A stretch of DNA of 64,000 nucleotides from Nostoc commune NIES-4072 (GTDB lineage: Bacteria; Cyanobacteriota; Cyanobacteriia; Cyanobacteriales; Nostocaceae), in the NCBI RefSeq assembly GCF_003113895.1, contig NZ_BDUD01000001.1, forward strand, positions 4,800,456 through 4,864,455, given 5' to 3'. A program made the position numbers and the translations under genes. Under the pieces are notes generated by a model. It was not told where the DNA came from and did not search any database. It saw only the letters and a list, made by a program, of their open reading frames with translations. Below are positions 18,563 through 27,771 of the stretch, piece after piece (positions within the stretch are counted from its first letter, which is position 1; the number at the start of each line of letters is the position of its first letter).

Positions 18563-18601
18563 GCCCGGATTTTTCGCTTGTGAAAAATCCGGGTGTTTTG
18601 T
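18563..18601 (+). terminator. Orphan terminator hairpin
   Basis: CCCGGATTTTTCG pairs with GAAAAATCCGGG and is followed by TGTTTTGTTTC, so it terminates + strand transcripts. Both flanking genes are on the - strand. The gap 18350-18810 otherwise holds only dispersed repeats (GGAGGCGGAGCATCTCC... near 18721). Confidence 0.65.
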
Positions 18602-18810
18602 TTCAGAAAAAAGTGTGTCAGTAAGAATTTAAGAGTCAGAATAGTTAAACAATCAGAATAGTACCTTATACATGGATTTCCCAATCGTACTTGATTCCTT
18701 TTAAATTCTGACTTCTGACCGGAGGCGGAGCATCTCCGGCTCCGCTCCTGTTAGCGGTAGCGGAGCGTTGAGCCAGTGCTGAATTCTTAAGTGTGTCAGA
18801 GGTTGGTCAT

Positions 18811-19305
18811 CTAAGGTTTGCTAACAACAATTTTAACAATGTAGTCTTTGAGTGCGATCGCCTGTCCGCTTGGGTACGGGGAAACCGCTATCAATGTCAC
18901 TGAATATTTATTTGAAAATTGAATTGGTAAAGGATCACGACCTGGTATAAGGGTTAGCGTTAATGTTGAAACTTGCTTACCATTTTTCATAATGTCTAAT
19001 TCAATAATAACTTGCCCTTGCCAAATACAAGTTACATTAGTTGGACACCGAGAATCTTCGATAACTTTTGAAAATTTGATTTCAAGATTTTCACTGGGTA
19101 GGTAAGCTGTCTTTCCATATTTAAGATAAAACTGACTATTTAAAGTAGTTCCAACTCTAGCCATCAATTGTTGATGGTTATTTTGAGCAATTGATTGGAC
19201 TTCTATGCTTGAAGGCTTGATATTTGATAGTAGTCCATAGCTAGGAAGACAATTTCCTCCACTAAGAAATGTTAATATAACTGCTGTGCTTACTAGACTT
19301 TTCAT
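18811..19305 (-). CDS. Hypothetical secreted protein
   Basis: The product is 164 aa. An N-terminal signal (MKSLVSTAVILTFLSGGNCL) is followed by a beta-rich domain with LEIKFSKVIEDSRCP and VTCIWQGQVIIELDI, a pattern I know from small hypothetical proteins of many bacteria: two Cys around a CIW(x)G core, probably disulfide-linked. The end KDYIVKIVVSKP completes a beta strand. It is probably periplasmic, with function unknown. A possible lipoprotein Cys (GGNC) is present, but the context is weak. Confidence 0.7.
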   Translation of the reverse strand: MKSLVSTAVILTFLSGGNCLPSYGLLSNIKPSSIEVQSIAQNNHQQLMARVGTTLNSQFYLKYGKTAYLPSENLEIKFSKVIEDSRCPTNVTCIWQGQVIIELDIMKNGKQVSTLTLTLIPGRDPLPIQFSNKYSVTLIAVSPYPSGQAIALKDYIVKIVVSKP

Positions 19306-19551
19306 TGTTTATACTCCATAATCAAGAATTCTTATCAGTGCTTTTCAAAGAATTCGTTGCTTAATTTATCTTGAAGATTTACTCTAGTTTTACTTTTTAG
19401 CATTATTACTGTATAGTTTAGTAATTATTACATTATGTAAAAGGGACATTATTTTTTCTCTGTTCTCAACAAGCCGAGGTTTTTGCGATGAGCAATTACC
19501 ACGGTTTTACAAGACTTTGAGCAATTATTATCTGTTAGGTTGTTAAGTGCA

Positions 19552-19577
19552 TAGGCGTAGCCCGTCGTAGACATCGC
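19552..19577 (-). repeat. 26-bp dispersed repeat, copy 1
   Basis: Read on the - strand this begins GCGATGTCTACGACGGGC and is identical over 26 bp to 33212-33237, which lies inside a dioxygenase gene. A diverged relative is at about 63323-63348. The rest of the gap 19306-19754 has a further short repeat (AAAGCGTTCGCGTAGCGTCC at about 19687) and no gene. Confidence 0.8.
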
Positions 19578-19754
19578 ATGATATTAAAATCTCTAGCTTG
19601 AGTGCAGGGTTAGGGAACTCCAAAAAATAATTTATCCCAATTTCTGGACTCAACACGACTAGTTTCTCCCCCTGCTCCCTGCCCTAAAAGCGTTCGCGTA
19701 GCGTCCCGCAGGGATGGGATATTTTTTAGTTGGAAGTTCCTAAGTAACGTAGAC

Positions 19755-20159
19755 CTAGAATTGAAACAATGTTATCGGAATATGCTGACTGAAATTCTCA
19801 AAATCTTTATCTGTGCTTATTATTGTGTAATTTCTCCGAGCAGCTGCGGAACAAATGAGGAAATCTGTGTTTGCACCTTGAATACCATTGCTTCGACAAA
19901 TGTTATAAAACTCAGAAGCAAGTTCATAGTCTTCTATATTTAACTCTAGATTGGAAAATGCACGGAGATAATTTTTGAGCCGATTATATTGGTTAACGTC
20001 ACGAATTCCTGAGAGTATCTCTTGCCGGACAGCACCTAGCAAAGCAACTCGACCATCAGTAATTAATTCTTTAAACACTGCAACATAGGGTGAGTCATCA
20101 ACTTTATAATTACGTCTAAGAGCTAAAGACCAGACTGAAGTATCAACAATGACTTTCAT
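19755..20159 (-). CDS. VapC-type PIN-domain toxin
   Basis: The product is 134 aa. The PIN acid residues are visible: Asp6 in VIVDTSVWSLAL, a mid-chain Glu in VRQEILSGIRD, Asp in GANTDFLICSAAARR and Asp in IISTDKDFENF. VapC toxins are Mg-dependent RNases, often specific for tRNA or rRNA. It overlaps the antitoxin gene by 4 bp (ATGA), so translation is probably coupled. The target is unknown. Confidence 0.92.
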   Translation of the reverse strand: MKVIVDTSVWSLALRRNYKVDDSPYVAVFKELITDGRVALLGAVRQEILSGIRDVNQYNRLKNYLRAFSNLELNIEDYELASEFYNICRSNGIQGANTDFLICSAAARRNYTIISTDKDFENFSQHIPITLFQF

Positions 20160-20356
20160 CGACTTCGGCGCTGTTGCTTGTAGTCATAATCATCCTCGTA
20201 TTCAATCGTTCCAAATAGCTCCATAATTTTCAATTGCTTTCGACGCTGTATATACTCTCGTAATGCCTCTTCTATAACGGCATCCTGAGTTGGATGACCA
20301 CCAAGTTCGAGAGCTTCCTTAATTAAGTTTTCGTCAATTTCTAGATTAGTAGTCAT
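20156..20356 (-). CDS. VapB-type antitoxin
   Basis: The product is 66 aa from the ATG at 20356 (MTTNLEIDENLIKEALELGG). The frame opens 10 codons earlier, but homologous antitoxins begin at MTTN. It has the VapB/DUF2191 pattern HPTQDAVIEEALREYIQRRK and an acidic tail (YEDDYDYKQQRR) that would contact the toxin. It forms a two-gene cassette with the PIN gene and probably represses its own promoter with it. Confidence 0.88.
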   Translation of the reverse strand: MTTNLEIDENLIKEALELGGHPTQDAVIEEALREYIQRRKQLKIMELFGTIEYEDDYDYKQQRRSR

Positions 20357-20410
20357 GTGTAGATTATCCCACAAAGCAATGTGCATAAAAAACTCATTGG
20401 AGTGTTTAAT

Positions 20411-21796
20411 TTAAGTCAAATGCATAAAGATTACTTTCAGTAATTCGGCGCGAGTAAACGGTTTAGTCAGATAGCCAGATGCCCCAACTAATTTGGCTTT
20501 TACTTTGTCTAAAACCCCTTTATTCCCAGTGACAAAGATGATAGGAGTCTTCTGAAATATGGAATTATTTCGTATAATCCGGCACAACTCATAACCATCG
20601 ATTCCTAGCATGTTTAAATCCAACAAAATTAAATCCGGTTTGTGCCTTATAATTGACAAAACGGCTTTTATTGGATCGTTAATAGTTACTACAGAAAAAT
20701 TTTCGTTTTCTAAGAAACGGCTAATTTCTTTGAGAATTGTGGGACTATCATCTACAGAAACGATTTTGTGAGCTTTTAGTGCCGTTACAGTAGCAGCCGC
20801 TACTATTTGGGAAGGAGGAGTTATGCTATTTGATATTGTTGGCTCCTGAAATTTCTCTTTTAGAGAAGGAGAAATGTGAGGTAATCGTTGGATAGGAACT
20901 ATATTCTCTTCAGAAACATCTAGGTAAAAGTTGACGATGGTATTTGGTTCTTTTTTGGTATCAACTAACTTTGGAATGAATTTTGAGATAAAAGATTGCT
21001 CTTCAAATATTTTTGGTAATTTATCATAAGGTGGATCAGCTTCATGCAAGATAATCGCACCCTTAAGTATGTAAGAGTATAAAGTGTGAGCCAGTTGGAT
21101 TTCATCTTGATTCAAAATTACGGCTAGATGACACAGGCTAAAACCTTTCATCCAATTAGTTAAATCTGGCTGGAGTTTTGCTAAATCTTTTTCCTCAATT
21201 TTGCTGTTAATCAACAAATATGGACGTTGATATGGAGAAGAAATTTGAGGAACAAAAGCTTGCCATTTTTTTAATCTTACTTGGCAATGTTCTAGAATTT
21301 TTTCTACATCTAACCTGCAAAATATTGGCATTATATCAAGCGGTTCTGCTAATTCATAAGTACCTTGTTTGATTAGTAAAAATGATTCAATCACCTCTCG
21401 AACTAATTCTTGAATCAGCACTGCTGCTTGTGGAGAATGTAAATATTGTTGACTAACAAGCCAGGATATAGCCTGATATTCAGGAGGATGGCTTGTTGAA
21501 TTACTCTCATCTTCAATTAAGTAAGTGTATGAATCAGGTTCAAACATTAGACGTAATTGAACACGAACCTCACTGGTAAGCAGTGGAATTTGATGGCTGA
21601 GGCGACGCAAATGACGTTCTAGCCGGTCAAAGGGTTCCACTGAATGGGTAGCGTAGGTTATTCTCCCCTGTTCTAGGTAAATCGACCAAGAAACTGAGTT
21701 ACTCAATGCTTGTAAACAAGTACTGTCGGAGCAATTGGATAACTGTCTTAACAAACTGATTGGACGTAGTTTGGCGAATGCACCGGAATTATTCAT
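20411..21796 (-). CDS. PatA-type response regulator
   Basis: The product is 461 aa. The N-terminal part (about 1-330) is a PatA/DUF4388-like domain: FAKLRPISLLRQLSNCSDST, then SVSWSIYLEQGRITYATHSV. The C-terminal receiver (about 342-461) has the acidic pair (SVDDSPT), phospho-Asp in LILLDLNMLGIDGYEL, Thr in FVTGNKG and Lys in LTKPF. In cyanobacteria such proteins act with chemotaxis-like systems (PixG, PilG) or in heterocyst patterning (PatA of Anabaena). No CheA or MCP genes are adjacent, so its partner lies elsewhere. Which subgroup it belongs to is not decided here. Confidence 0.88.
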   Translation of the reverse strand: MNNSGAFAKLRPISLLRQLSNCSDSTCLQALSNSVSWSIYLEQGRITYATHSVEPFDRLERHLRRLSHQIPLLTSEVRVQLRLMFEPDSYTYLIEDESNSTSHPPEYQAISWLVSQQYLHSPQAAVLIQELVREVIESFLLIKQGTYELAEPLDIMPIFCRLDVEKILEHCQVRLKKWQAFVPQISSPYQRPYLLINSKIEEKDLAKLQPDLTNWMKGFSLCHLAVILNQDEIQLAHTLYSYILKGAIILHEADPPYDKLPKIFEEQSFISKFIPKLVDTKKEPNTIVNFYLDVSEENIVPIQRLPHISPSLKEKFQEPTISNSITPPSQIVAAATVTALKAHKIVSVDDSPTILKEISRFLENENFSVVTINDPIKAVLSIIRHKPDLILLDLNMLGIDGYELCRIIRNNSIFQKTPIIFVTGNKGVLDKVKAKLVGASGYLTKPFTRAELLKVIFMHLT

Positions 21797-22551
21797 ATTT
21801 CTTAAGTTTTTTGCGGAATCAACAACCGAACATTTGTAAATTGAAAATATCAGCTATGAAATGTTTTCTTCTTTGTAATATTTCTCTCCGTACAAAATAT
21901 TTTTTATAAAATATGTATATATGTTAAAACTAGTAAATCTTATACATTTTTTGTTACATTTAGCACACTCTACTTATTCTATCTATCTCAAAACAAAGTA
22001 AGTGGGTATGAATAAACGTAAATACCTATCTTAGCTAGACTATCAGTAGATGTTAGTTAATTCTGGATTTTACTAACTACCGACAACTCTTGAATGAAGA
22101 CCTTAATAATGATGTTTATTTATGCCCACTTACTGAAAAAGGTAAATTTGATTCCATGTTTCCGCAGCTACACTGCTATACTTCTAGAGCTAAGAAGCTC
22201 AATTATAGTTAATTACTTTTATGTAAAAGAACGATTTTTCTACATAAAATCTTTAAAAAGTTATCTAGGAAAGTTTACGTATTTATTGTACTGTAGGGTT
22301 AATGGATATAATTTTTGGGTAGATACATTACAACAAGGAATGCTGCGTTTTGATAAACTCTTTTTTGCTAAACTAAGCTGTTCTCAAGTTCTTCTTAAAT
22401 ATGTAGAGAACTTCATGAAAAAAATTTGTTTAATAAAAATTAGAGCATCTACCACTAGCTACTATATTCTGTAAGTCGCTTCGGCGGCTGTAATTATATA
22501 CTCTCAAGAAAGGAAAATAAGGCTTTGAACTTTAACATAACACGAAAAGTT
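21797..22551. other. AT-rich 750-bp intergenic stretch
   Basis: This is the 5' region of both the PatA-like gene (left) and the vWA gene (right). A 126-codon open frame on the + strand (22094-22474) has no recognisable protein features. A promoter for the three-gene module is expected here, but I cannot place it with confidence. Confidence 0.5.
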
Positions 22552-23226
22552 ATGGATGATACATTAAGACTTGATGAAGTAGTAGAATTTGCTGAGAACC
22601 CAGAACCACGTTGTCCTTGTGTACTGTTATTAGACACATCTGGCTCGATGCAAGGAGATCCGATTGAGGCTTTAAATCAGGGTTTACTAAGTTTAAAGGA
22701 TGAATTAGTCAAAAATTCCTTAGCTGCAAGACGGGTGGAAGTAGCGATCGTAACATTTGATAGTAATATCAATGTAGTACAAGACTTTGTGACTGCCGAT
22801 CAATTCAATCCGCCGATTTTGACAGCTCAGGGATTGACTACAATGGGTGCAGGAATTCATAAAGCTTTAGACATAATTCAAGAGCGGAAATCTCAGTATC
22901 GTGCCAATGGGATTGCTTACTATCGTCCTTGGGTGTTCATGATTACCGATGGAGAACCACAAGGCGAGTTAGAAAATGTGGTAGAGCAAGCATCCCAGCG
23001 CCTACAGGGAGATGAGGCTAATAAGCGCGTAGCATTTTTTACAGTAGGTGTAGAAAATGCGAATATGACTCGTTTAAATCAAATAGCTGTGCGTACCCCT
23101 CTGAAGCTGAAAGGATTAAATTTTATCGAGATGTTTGTCTGGCTGTCAACTAGTATGTCAGCTGTTTCCCATTCGCAGGTGGACGAACAGGTTGCACTAC
23201 CGCCGATTGGTTGGGGGACTGTTTAA
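22552..23226 (+). CDS. vWA-domain protein, TerY/YegL-like
   Basis: The product is 224 aa from the ATG at 22552; a TTG at 22525 after AAGGAAAATAAGG is an alternative start. It is nearly all von Willebrand A domain with a complete metal-binding MIDAS: LLLDTSGSMQGDP, Thr in LTTMGAGIHKALDI and Asp in FMITDGEPQGE. It is the first of three + strand genes (vWA, PP2C, kinase). That set matches the TerY-P triad known from tellurite-resistance-like (Ter) stress systems and the yegL-yegK-yegI genes of E. coli. It probably binds and presents a partner in the cytosol. Confidence 0.92.
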   Translation: MDDTLRLDEVVEFAENPEPRCPCVLLLDTSGSMQGDPIEALNQGLLSLKDELVKNSLAARRVEVAIVTFDSNINVVQDFVTADQFNPPILTAQGLTTMGAGIHKALDIIQERKSQYRANGIAYYRPWVFMITDGEPQGELENVVEQASQRLQGDEANKRVAFFTVGVENANMTRLNQIAVRTPLKLKGLNFIEMFVWLSTSMSAVSHSQVDEQVALPPIGWGTV

Positions 23227-23276
23227 TAAAAAATCGCAGCTTGATGTTTACACAGCTAGCTGCTGGAAAAAAATCT

Positions 23277-24059
23277 ATGAACATATCAAAACAGATTGCT
23301 CAATGGCGGATTGTGGCTGCGTCTGTATGTGGTACAAGTCACTTAAAAAACAATCAGTTATGCCAGGATGCTCATCACTGGCAAGTATTATCAGATAACG
23401 TTTTAGTGGCAGCCGCAGCAGATGGCGCGGGTTCTGCTAGCCTTGGAAAAGTGGGAGCGATGATTGCTGTGGAGACAGCAATAGAAAACATTTCAACCAT
23501 TGGACTCACCCGGAAAAGTTTGACTGATGATGCATTAGTGCGATCGCTCTTAAATGATGCCATACTAGCTGCTAAAAAAGCTGTGCATGATGAGGCGGCT
23601 AGTTGTGACAAACAGCCTCATGATTTAGCCACTACCTTAATTGTGATGCTTGCCACACCAGAAGTTGTGGCTGTAATGCAAATAGGTGATGGTTTGGCAG
23701 TGGCAAAAGATAGCATGGGCAACCTTCTGGCACTAACTATACCTGATAGCGGCGAATACATCAACGAAACTACTTTTTTAACTTCTCCTACTGCCTTAGA
23801 TACAGCGCAGATGAGAGTCTGGCGCACAGATATAGAAAATGTTGGCATCATCACTGATGGACTACAAATGCTGGCTTTGAATATGGTTGTTGGCGAACCT
23901 CACAAACCCTTCTTTTTTCCCCTGTTTGAATTTGTAGCTAATGCCGAGGATAAAACAGAAGCGAAGGAGCAGTTGGTAAAGTTTTTACGCTCAGAACGGA
24001 TTACGCAACGCACTGATGATGATTTGACACTCATTATAGCTGCATTCAACAACTCATAA
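23277..24059 (+). CDS. PP2C-family Ser/Thr phosphatase (YegK-like)
   Basis: The product is about 260 aa from the ATG at 23277. Upstream in-frame starts at 23244 (ATG) and 23211 (TTG, overlapping the vWA stop) are possible. Metal-binding motifs of PP2C are present: GTSHLKNNQLCQDAHHW, AAADGAGSASLGKVGA, VVAVMQIGDGLAVA, and DDDLTLII at the end. It lacks a membrane segment, so it is cytosolic. It would dephosphorylate targets of the adjacent kinase. Very short spacing on both sides indicates one operon. Confidence 0.92.
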   Translation: MNISKQIAQWRIVAASVCGTSHLKNNQLCQDAHHWQVLSDNVLVAAAADGAGSASLGKVGAMIAVETAIENISTIGLTRKSLTDDALVRSLLNDAILAAKKAVHDEAASCDKQPHDLATTLIVMLATPEVVAVMQIGDGLAVAKDSMGNLLALTIPDSGEYINETTFLTSPTALDTAQMRVWRTDIENVGIITDGLQMLALNMVVGEPHKPFFFPLFEFVANAEDKTEAKEQLVKFLRSERITQRTDDDLTLIIAAFNNS

Positions 24060-24115
24060 GCAAAAAATTTACAGGTTTCACATCTTACAATAACTCCGTT
24101 AGCGGTAATTTCATT

Positions 24116-26284
24116 ATGCAGGTACTACGTTGTTCCCCTAGAAAAGAAATCCTCAGTCTCAATGTCAGTTTGGGACGTGGCGGCGAAGCTTGTGTTTATG
24201 CAGTGCCATCCGATAACAACTTGGTGGCAAAGATTTACCATAAGCCAACGACTGCTCATGCTGATAAACTCCAAGCGATGCTTGCTAACCCGCCAGAAAA
24301 TCCAACGGCGAGTTTAGGGCATATCTCTATCGCTTGGCCAGAGGATTTATTACGGGCGGCAGATGGCAAAAATATCATCCTCGGCTTTTTGATGCCACGC
24401 ATTCAAGGGATGCGTCCAATCATCGACTTTTACAACCCCAGAACCCGTCGCCAACACTGCCCCCTATTCAACTATCAGTACCTGCTCCGCACGGCTCGTA
24501 ACTTGGCGGCAGCAATTGCTGCTTTACACGCTAGTGGATATTGTATTGGTGATGTAAACGAATCAAATATCCTCGTCAGTGACACAGCACTGGTGACTTT
24601 GATAGACACAGACTCCTTCCAAGTACTTGACCCAAGCAGCAATGTTGTTTATCGCTGCCCAGTAGGGAAACCAGAGTTTACCCCACCAGAACTACAGAAT
24701 AAAACTTTTGCCCAGCACGATCGCGAAATTTCTCACGATTTATTTGGGTTAGCGGTGCTGGTATTTCAACTCTTAATGGAAGGCACGCACCCATTTTCGG
24801 GAATTTTTCAAGGTGCTATTGAGCCACCGCCCTACGAAGCCCGCATTGCATCGGGTCATTTCACTTACAGCCAAAAGCGCTACGTACCCTACCTTCCTAC
24901 ACCCATTGCACCCCCTTGGGAAATTCTTCATCCCAGCTTACAAGAACTATTTGTCCGTTGTTTTGAAGACGGTCACAACAACCCACAGTTGCGCCCCAGT
25001 GCCCAGGCTTGGCTATCGGCTATTGCTGAAGCCGAAGATTCCCTAATTACCTGCACGACAAATCCTCAGCATCGCTACAACAACCATATACGTAGCTGTC
25101 CCTGGTGTGAACGTACCGTGCGATTAGGCGGACGCGACCCCTTCCCATCACATCGGGCTATAGAAGCTAGAGAACATCTCCAACCGCGAATCAAACGGAA
25201 AAAGCACTACACCCAGACACCGCATTTTCCACAACGAACCATGTCACCGCACTCGGCTAATTATTGGCAGCCAGTAATTACCCCAAGCGGTGCATCTTAT
25301 AAACGTTCTAAGAAGTCAAAGTTGTACCCGATTATTTGTTGCTTGCTGGGTTTTGGTTTATTGGGATATGCGGATGTAATGATTAAATTTACTCAGCCGT
25401 TGGTTACCCAAAATGCTTACACTCAACAAACACTAAAGTCTCGCCAGACAAATAACAAACTCAGCTTCGCTGATTACTATCAGCAAGGTTATACCGCTTA
25501 CAAAGACCGAGATTATGAAAAAGCAATTGCCAGCTTTACCGGAGCAATTGAACAAGAACCGACACATGCCAGAGCGATTGTAAATCGTGGCAATGCTCGC
25601 TATAACATGAAAGACTACGAAGGGGCAGTTGCAGATTATAGCCAAGCTCTTACAATCAATCCCAATCAAACCAAAGCTCTTGTGAATCGGGGTAATGCCC
25701 GCTATATGCTTGCCGAATATAGCAACGATCCTGATTTAGAGTATAACCTAGCGATCGCAGACTATAATCGCGCCATTGGTCTGGATAGTAATGAAATTGA
25801 AGCTTATATCAGACGCGGGATTGTCCGCACCCAAATGGCTAAATATAGCGGTGAATCTCAACAAGCTTACAAAAGAGCGATCGCAGATTTTACTCACGTC
25901 ATAAAGCTTAATGTATCCAAAGCAGAAGCTTACTTTCAACGCGGTGTTGTCTATTATCAAATTGCTCAATATAGCAGCAATTATGAGCAAGAATATCATC
26001 AAGCGATCGCTGATTTTAACCAAGCATTAGCTATCAGCCCCAAACTAGCAAAAGTGTATCTCAAACGAGGTATGGTTCGCTATGAGCTAGCACAATATGG
26101 CGGTAATGAATCTAACAAAAATCAGGCGAAAGCTGTTGAGGATATACAGGCATCTGCCAAAATTTTTCTTGAGCAAGATGATATGGATAATTATCAGCAA
26201 GCACTCAGTAACATGTGTGTAGTCATAGAAAACAAATGTGACCCTTTATTCCAAAGCTCAAGTAATCTGCAAAAAACTAACTAA
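24116..26284 (+). CDS. Atypical Ser/Thr kinase with zinc-knuckle motif, membrane segment and TPR repeats
   Basis: The product is 722 aa. The kinase domain (about 12-310) has a glycine loop LGRGGEACVYAVPSDN and the Lys of LVAKIYHKP. The catalytic loop reads GYCIGDVNESNILV instead of HRDLKPxN, and the DFG position is LIDTDSFQV, as in the YegI-type group. A CPWC motif follows (about 329-332). A single membrane helix (about 403-423, YPIICCLLGFGLLGYADVMI) precedes at least five TPR-like repeats (about 447-690). The C-terminal TPRs would then be on the other side of the membrane. It is the third gene of the triad and is followed by a terminator. Confidence 0.92.
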   Translation: MQVLRCSPRKEILSLNVSLGRGGEACVYAVPSDNNLVAKIYHKPTTAHADKLQAMLANPPENPTASLGHISIAWPEDLLRAADGKNIILGFLMPRIQGMRPIIDFYNPRTRRQHCPLFNYQYLLRTARNLAAAIAALHASGYCIGDVNESNILVSDTALVTLIDTDSFQVLDPSSNVVYRCPVGKPEFTPPELQNKTFAQHDREISHDLFGLAVLVFQLLMEGTHPFSGIFQGAIEPPPYEARIASGHFTYSQKRYVPYLPTPIAPPWEILHPSLQELFVRCFEDGHNNPQLRPSAQAWLSAIAEAEDSLITCTTNPQHRYNNHIRSCPWCERTVRLGGRDPFPSHRAIEAREHLQPRIKRKKHYTQTPHFPQRTMSPHSANYWQPVITPSGASYKRSKKSKLYPIICCLLGFGLLGYADVMIKFTQPLVTQNAYTQQTLKSRQTNNKLSFADYYQQGYTAYKDRDYEKAIASFTGAIEQEPTHARAIVNRGNARYNMKDYEGAVADYSQALTINPNQTKALVNRGNARYMLAEYSNDPDLEYNLAIADYNRAIGLDSNEIEAYIRRGIVRTQMAKYSGESQQAYKRAIADFTHVIKLNVSKAEAYFQRGVVYYQIAQYSSNYEQEYHQAIADFNQALAISPKLAKVYLKRGMVRYELAQYGGNESNKNQAKAVEDIQASAKIFLEQDDMDNYQQALSNMCVVIENKCDPLFQSSSNLQKTN

Positions 26285-26342
26285 AAACAAGTAAGTTTTT
26301 TTACTGGTATATTATTAGTTTGAATTTCAGAAATCAAGCCTG

Positions 26343-26370
26343 ACTAGGGTTAGCTAACGCTAACCCTAGT
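26343..26370 (+). terminator. Terminator-like hairpin after the triad
   Basis: ACTAGGGTTAGC and GCTAACCCTAGT form a perfect 12-bp stem with a 4-base loop, followed by TATTTATT. It separates the kinase gene from the HEP island. The remainder of the gap to 26767 is AT-rich, with a local repeat of GATTTTAGATTTTGGG type and no gene. Confidence 0.75.
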
Positions 26371-26767
26371 TATTTATTGGGTAACATTTTTATTTAAAAG
26401 AACAATTGATTTTCATATTTCTAGATATTCATAGAGCTTTTATATAGAAAAGATTTTAATTTATATTTCCTTCATGATTTTACCGAAAATAACAGTTAGA
26501 TTATTGACGGAGAAAAAGAAAAAAGAAATCAATTTTTCTCTATCTAAGTGCATCCTCTTCATGTCGATAAAGTCAAACAATTTTGGATTTTAGATTTTGG
26601 GTTTTCGATTAAAAGAGTTTTTTGGTACATGCCCCGCTATGAAAATGGGCAGAGCAAATCTACTCATAGGCTCGTGAAATTCGAGCATTAATCCCAAATT
26701 GCAAATCTAGAATCTAAAATTGGCACGGTCAAATAATTATATCCCTACAAATCTCCGAGGTAATTGC

Positions 26768-27541
26768 ATGAAAGCGGTGATTTTGGCTGGAGGACTTGGT
26801 ACGCGCCTCAGTGAAGAAACTAGTATCAGACCCAAGCCGATGGTTGAAATTGGTGGTAAGCCAATTCTCTGGCACATAATGAAAACTTACTCTGCTCACG
26901 GCATTAATGACTTCATTATTTGTTGTGGTTACAAAGGTTACATAATTAAGGAGTATTTTGCTAACTACTTCTTACACATGTCAGATGTTACCTTTGACAT
27001 GCGATTTAACCAGATGAACGTACATTCTGGTTATGCTGAACCCTGGCGTGTCACCTTAGTAAATACGGGTGATAATACAATGACAGGCGGACGCTTAAAG
27101 CGAATCAGCGAACATCTTGGTAGTGAGACTTTTTGTTTTACTTATGGTGATGGTGTCAGTAATATTAATATCACCGAGCTAGTTAAATTTCATAAAGAAC
27201 AAAAGACATTAGGAACCCTCACAGCCGTTCAACCAGCCGGACGTTTTGGGGCTATTTCCTTAGGATATGAGCAAACTAAAATTACCAGCTTTCGGGAAAA
27301 ACCTGAAGGTGATGGAGCTTGGATTAATGGCGGTTATTTTGTGTTAGAACCAGAAGTAATTAATTTGATTGCTGATGACTCTACCGTGTGGGAGCAAGAG
27401 CCATTAGAAAAACTAGCTGATATGGAACAACTATCGGCTTTCAAACATGATGGTTTTTGGCAACCTATGGATACTTTACGCGATAAAAACTACCTAGAGG
27501 AGCTATGGAAAAGCACTCAAGCTCCTTGGAAAGTTTGGTAA
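26768..27541 (+). CDS. rfbF: Glucose-1-phosphate cytidylyltransferase
   Basis: The enzyme makes CDP-glucose from glucose-1-phosphate and CTP. The 257-aa length is normal. Family motifs: ILAGGLGTRLSEETSIRPKP, MVEIGGKPILWHIMKTYSAH, FTYGDGVSN, then WINGGYFVLEPEVI and a C-terminal GFWQPMDTLRDKNYLEELW. The open frame extends 16 codons upstream without homology, so the ATG at 26768 is chosen. As first gene of the island it should feed the deoxy- or branched sugar of the envelope polysaccharide. A CDP-glucose 4,6-dehydratase is not seen nearby. Confidence 0.95.
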   Translation: MKAVILAGGLGTRLSEETSIRPKPMVEIGGKPILWHIMKTYSAHGINDFIICCGYKGYIIKEYFANYFLHMSDVTFDMRFNQMNVHSGYAEPWRVTLVNTGDNTMTGGRLKRISEHLGSETFCFTYGDGVSNINITELVKFHKEQKTLGTLTAVQPAGRFGAISLGYEQTKITSFREKPEGDGAWINGGYFVLEPEVINLIADDSTVWEQEPLEKLADMEQLSAFKHDGFWQPMDTLRDKNYLEELWKSTQAPWKVW

Positions 27542-27544
27542 AAA

Positions 27545-27735
27545 GAGTTGGGAGATGAGGGAGATGAGGGAGATGAGGGAGCAGGGGGAGCAGGGGGAGC
27601 AGGGGGAGCAGGGGGAGCAGGGGAAGAATAACTATTAATTATTGATTAATGCCCCATGCCCAATGCCCCATGCCCAATGCCCAATACTTCGACTTCGCTC
27701 AGTACAAGTGCCCCATGCCCAATGCCCAATGACTT
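27545..27735. repeat. Short tandem repeats: 9-bp GGGAGATGA/GGGAGCAGG and 7-bp CCCCATG type
   Basis: The left part has three GAGATGAGG units followed by five GAGCAGGGG units. The right part has alternating ATGCCCCATGCCCAATGCCC units, interrupted by a dispersed repeat (CTTCGACTTCGCTCAGTACA, about 27688). Array B's neighbourhood at 15.8 kb has the same motifs. It fills the gap between rfbF and the oxidase gene. Confidence 0.85.
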
Positions 27736-27771
27736 TATAGATTTACTGTAATTTCAAGTACAATAATCCTA

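Noticed and set aside
22094..22474. 126-codon open frame ahead of the vWA gene
   Set aside because: Composition is that of AT-rich non-coding DNA, there is no ribosome site, and I see no domain.
26291..26304. NtcA-like site GTA-N8-TAC upstream of the HEP island
   Set aside because: It lies before the terminator at 26343, has no suitable -10 box at the right distance, and six fixed bases occur often by chance in 64 kb.
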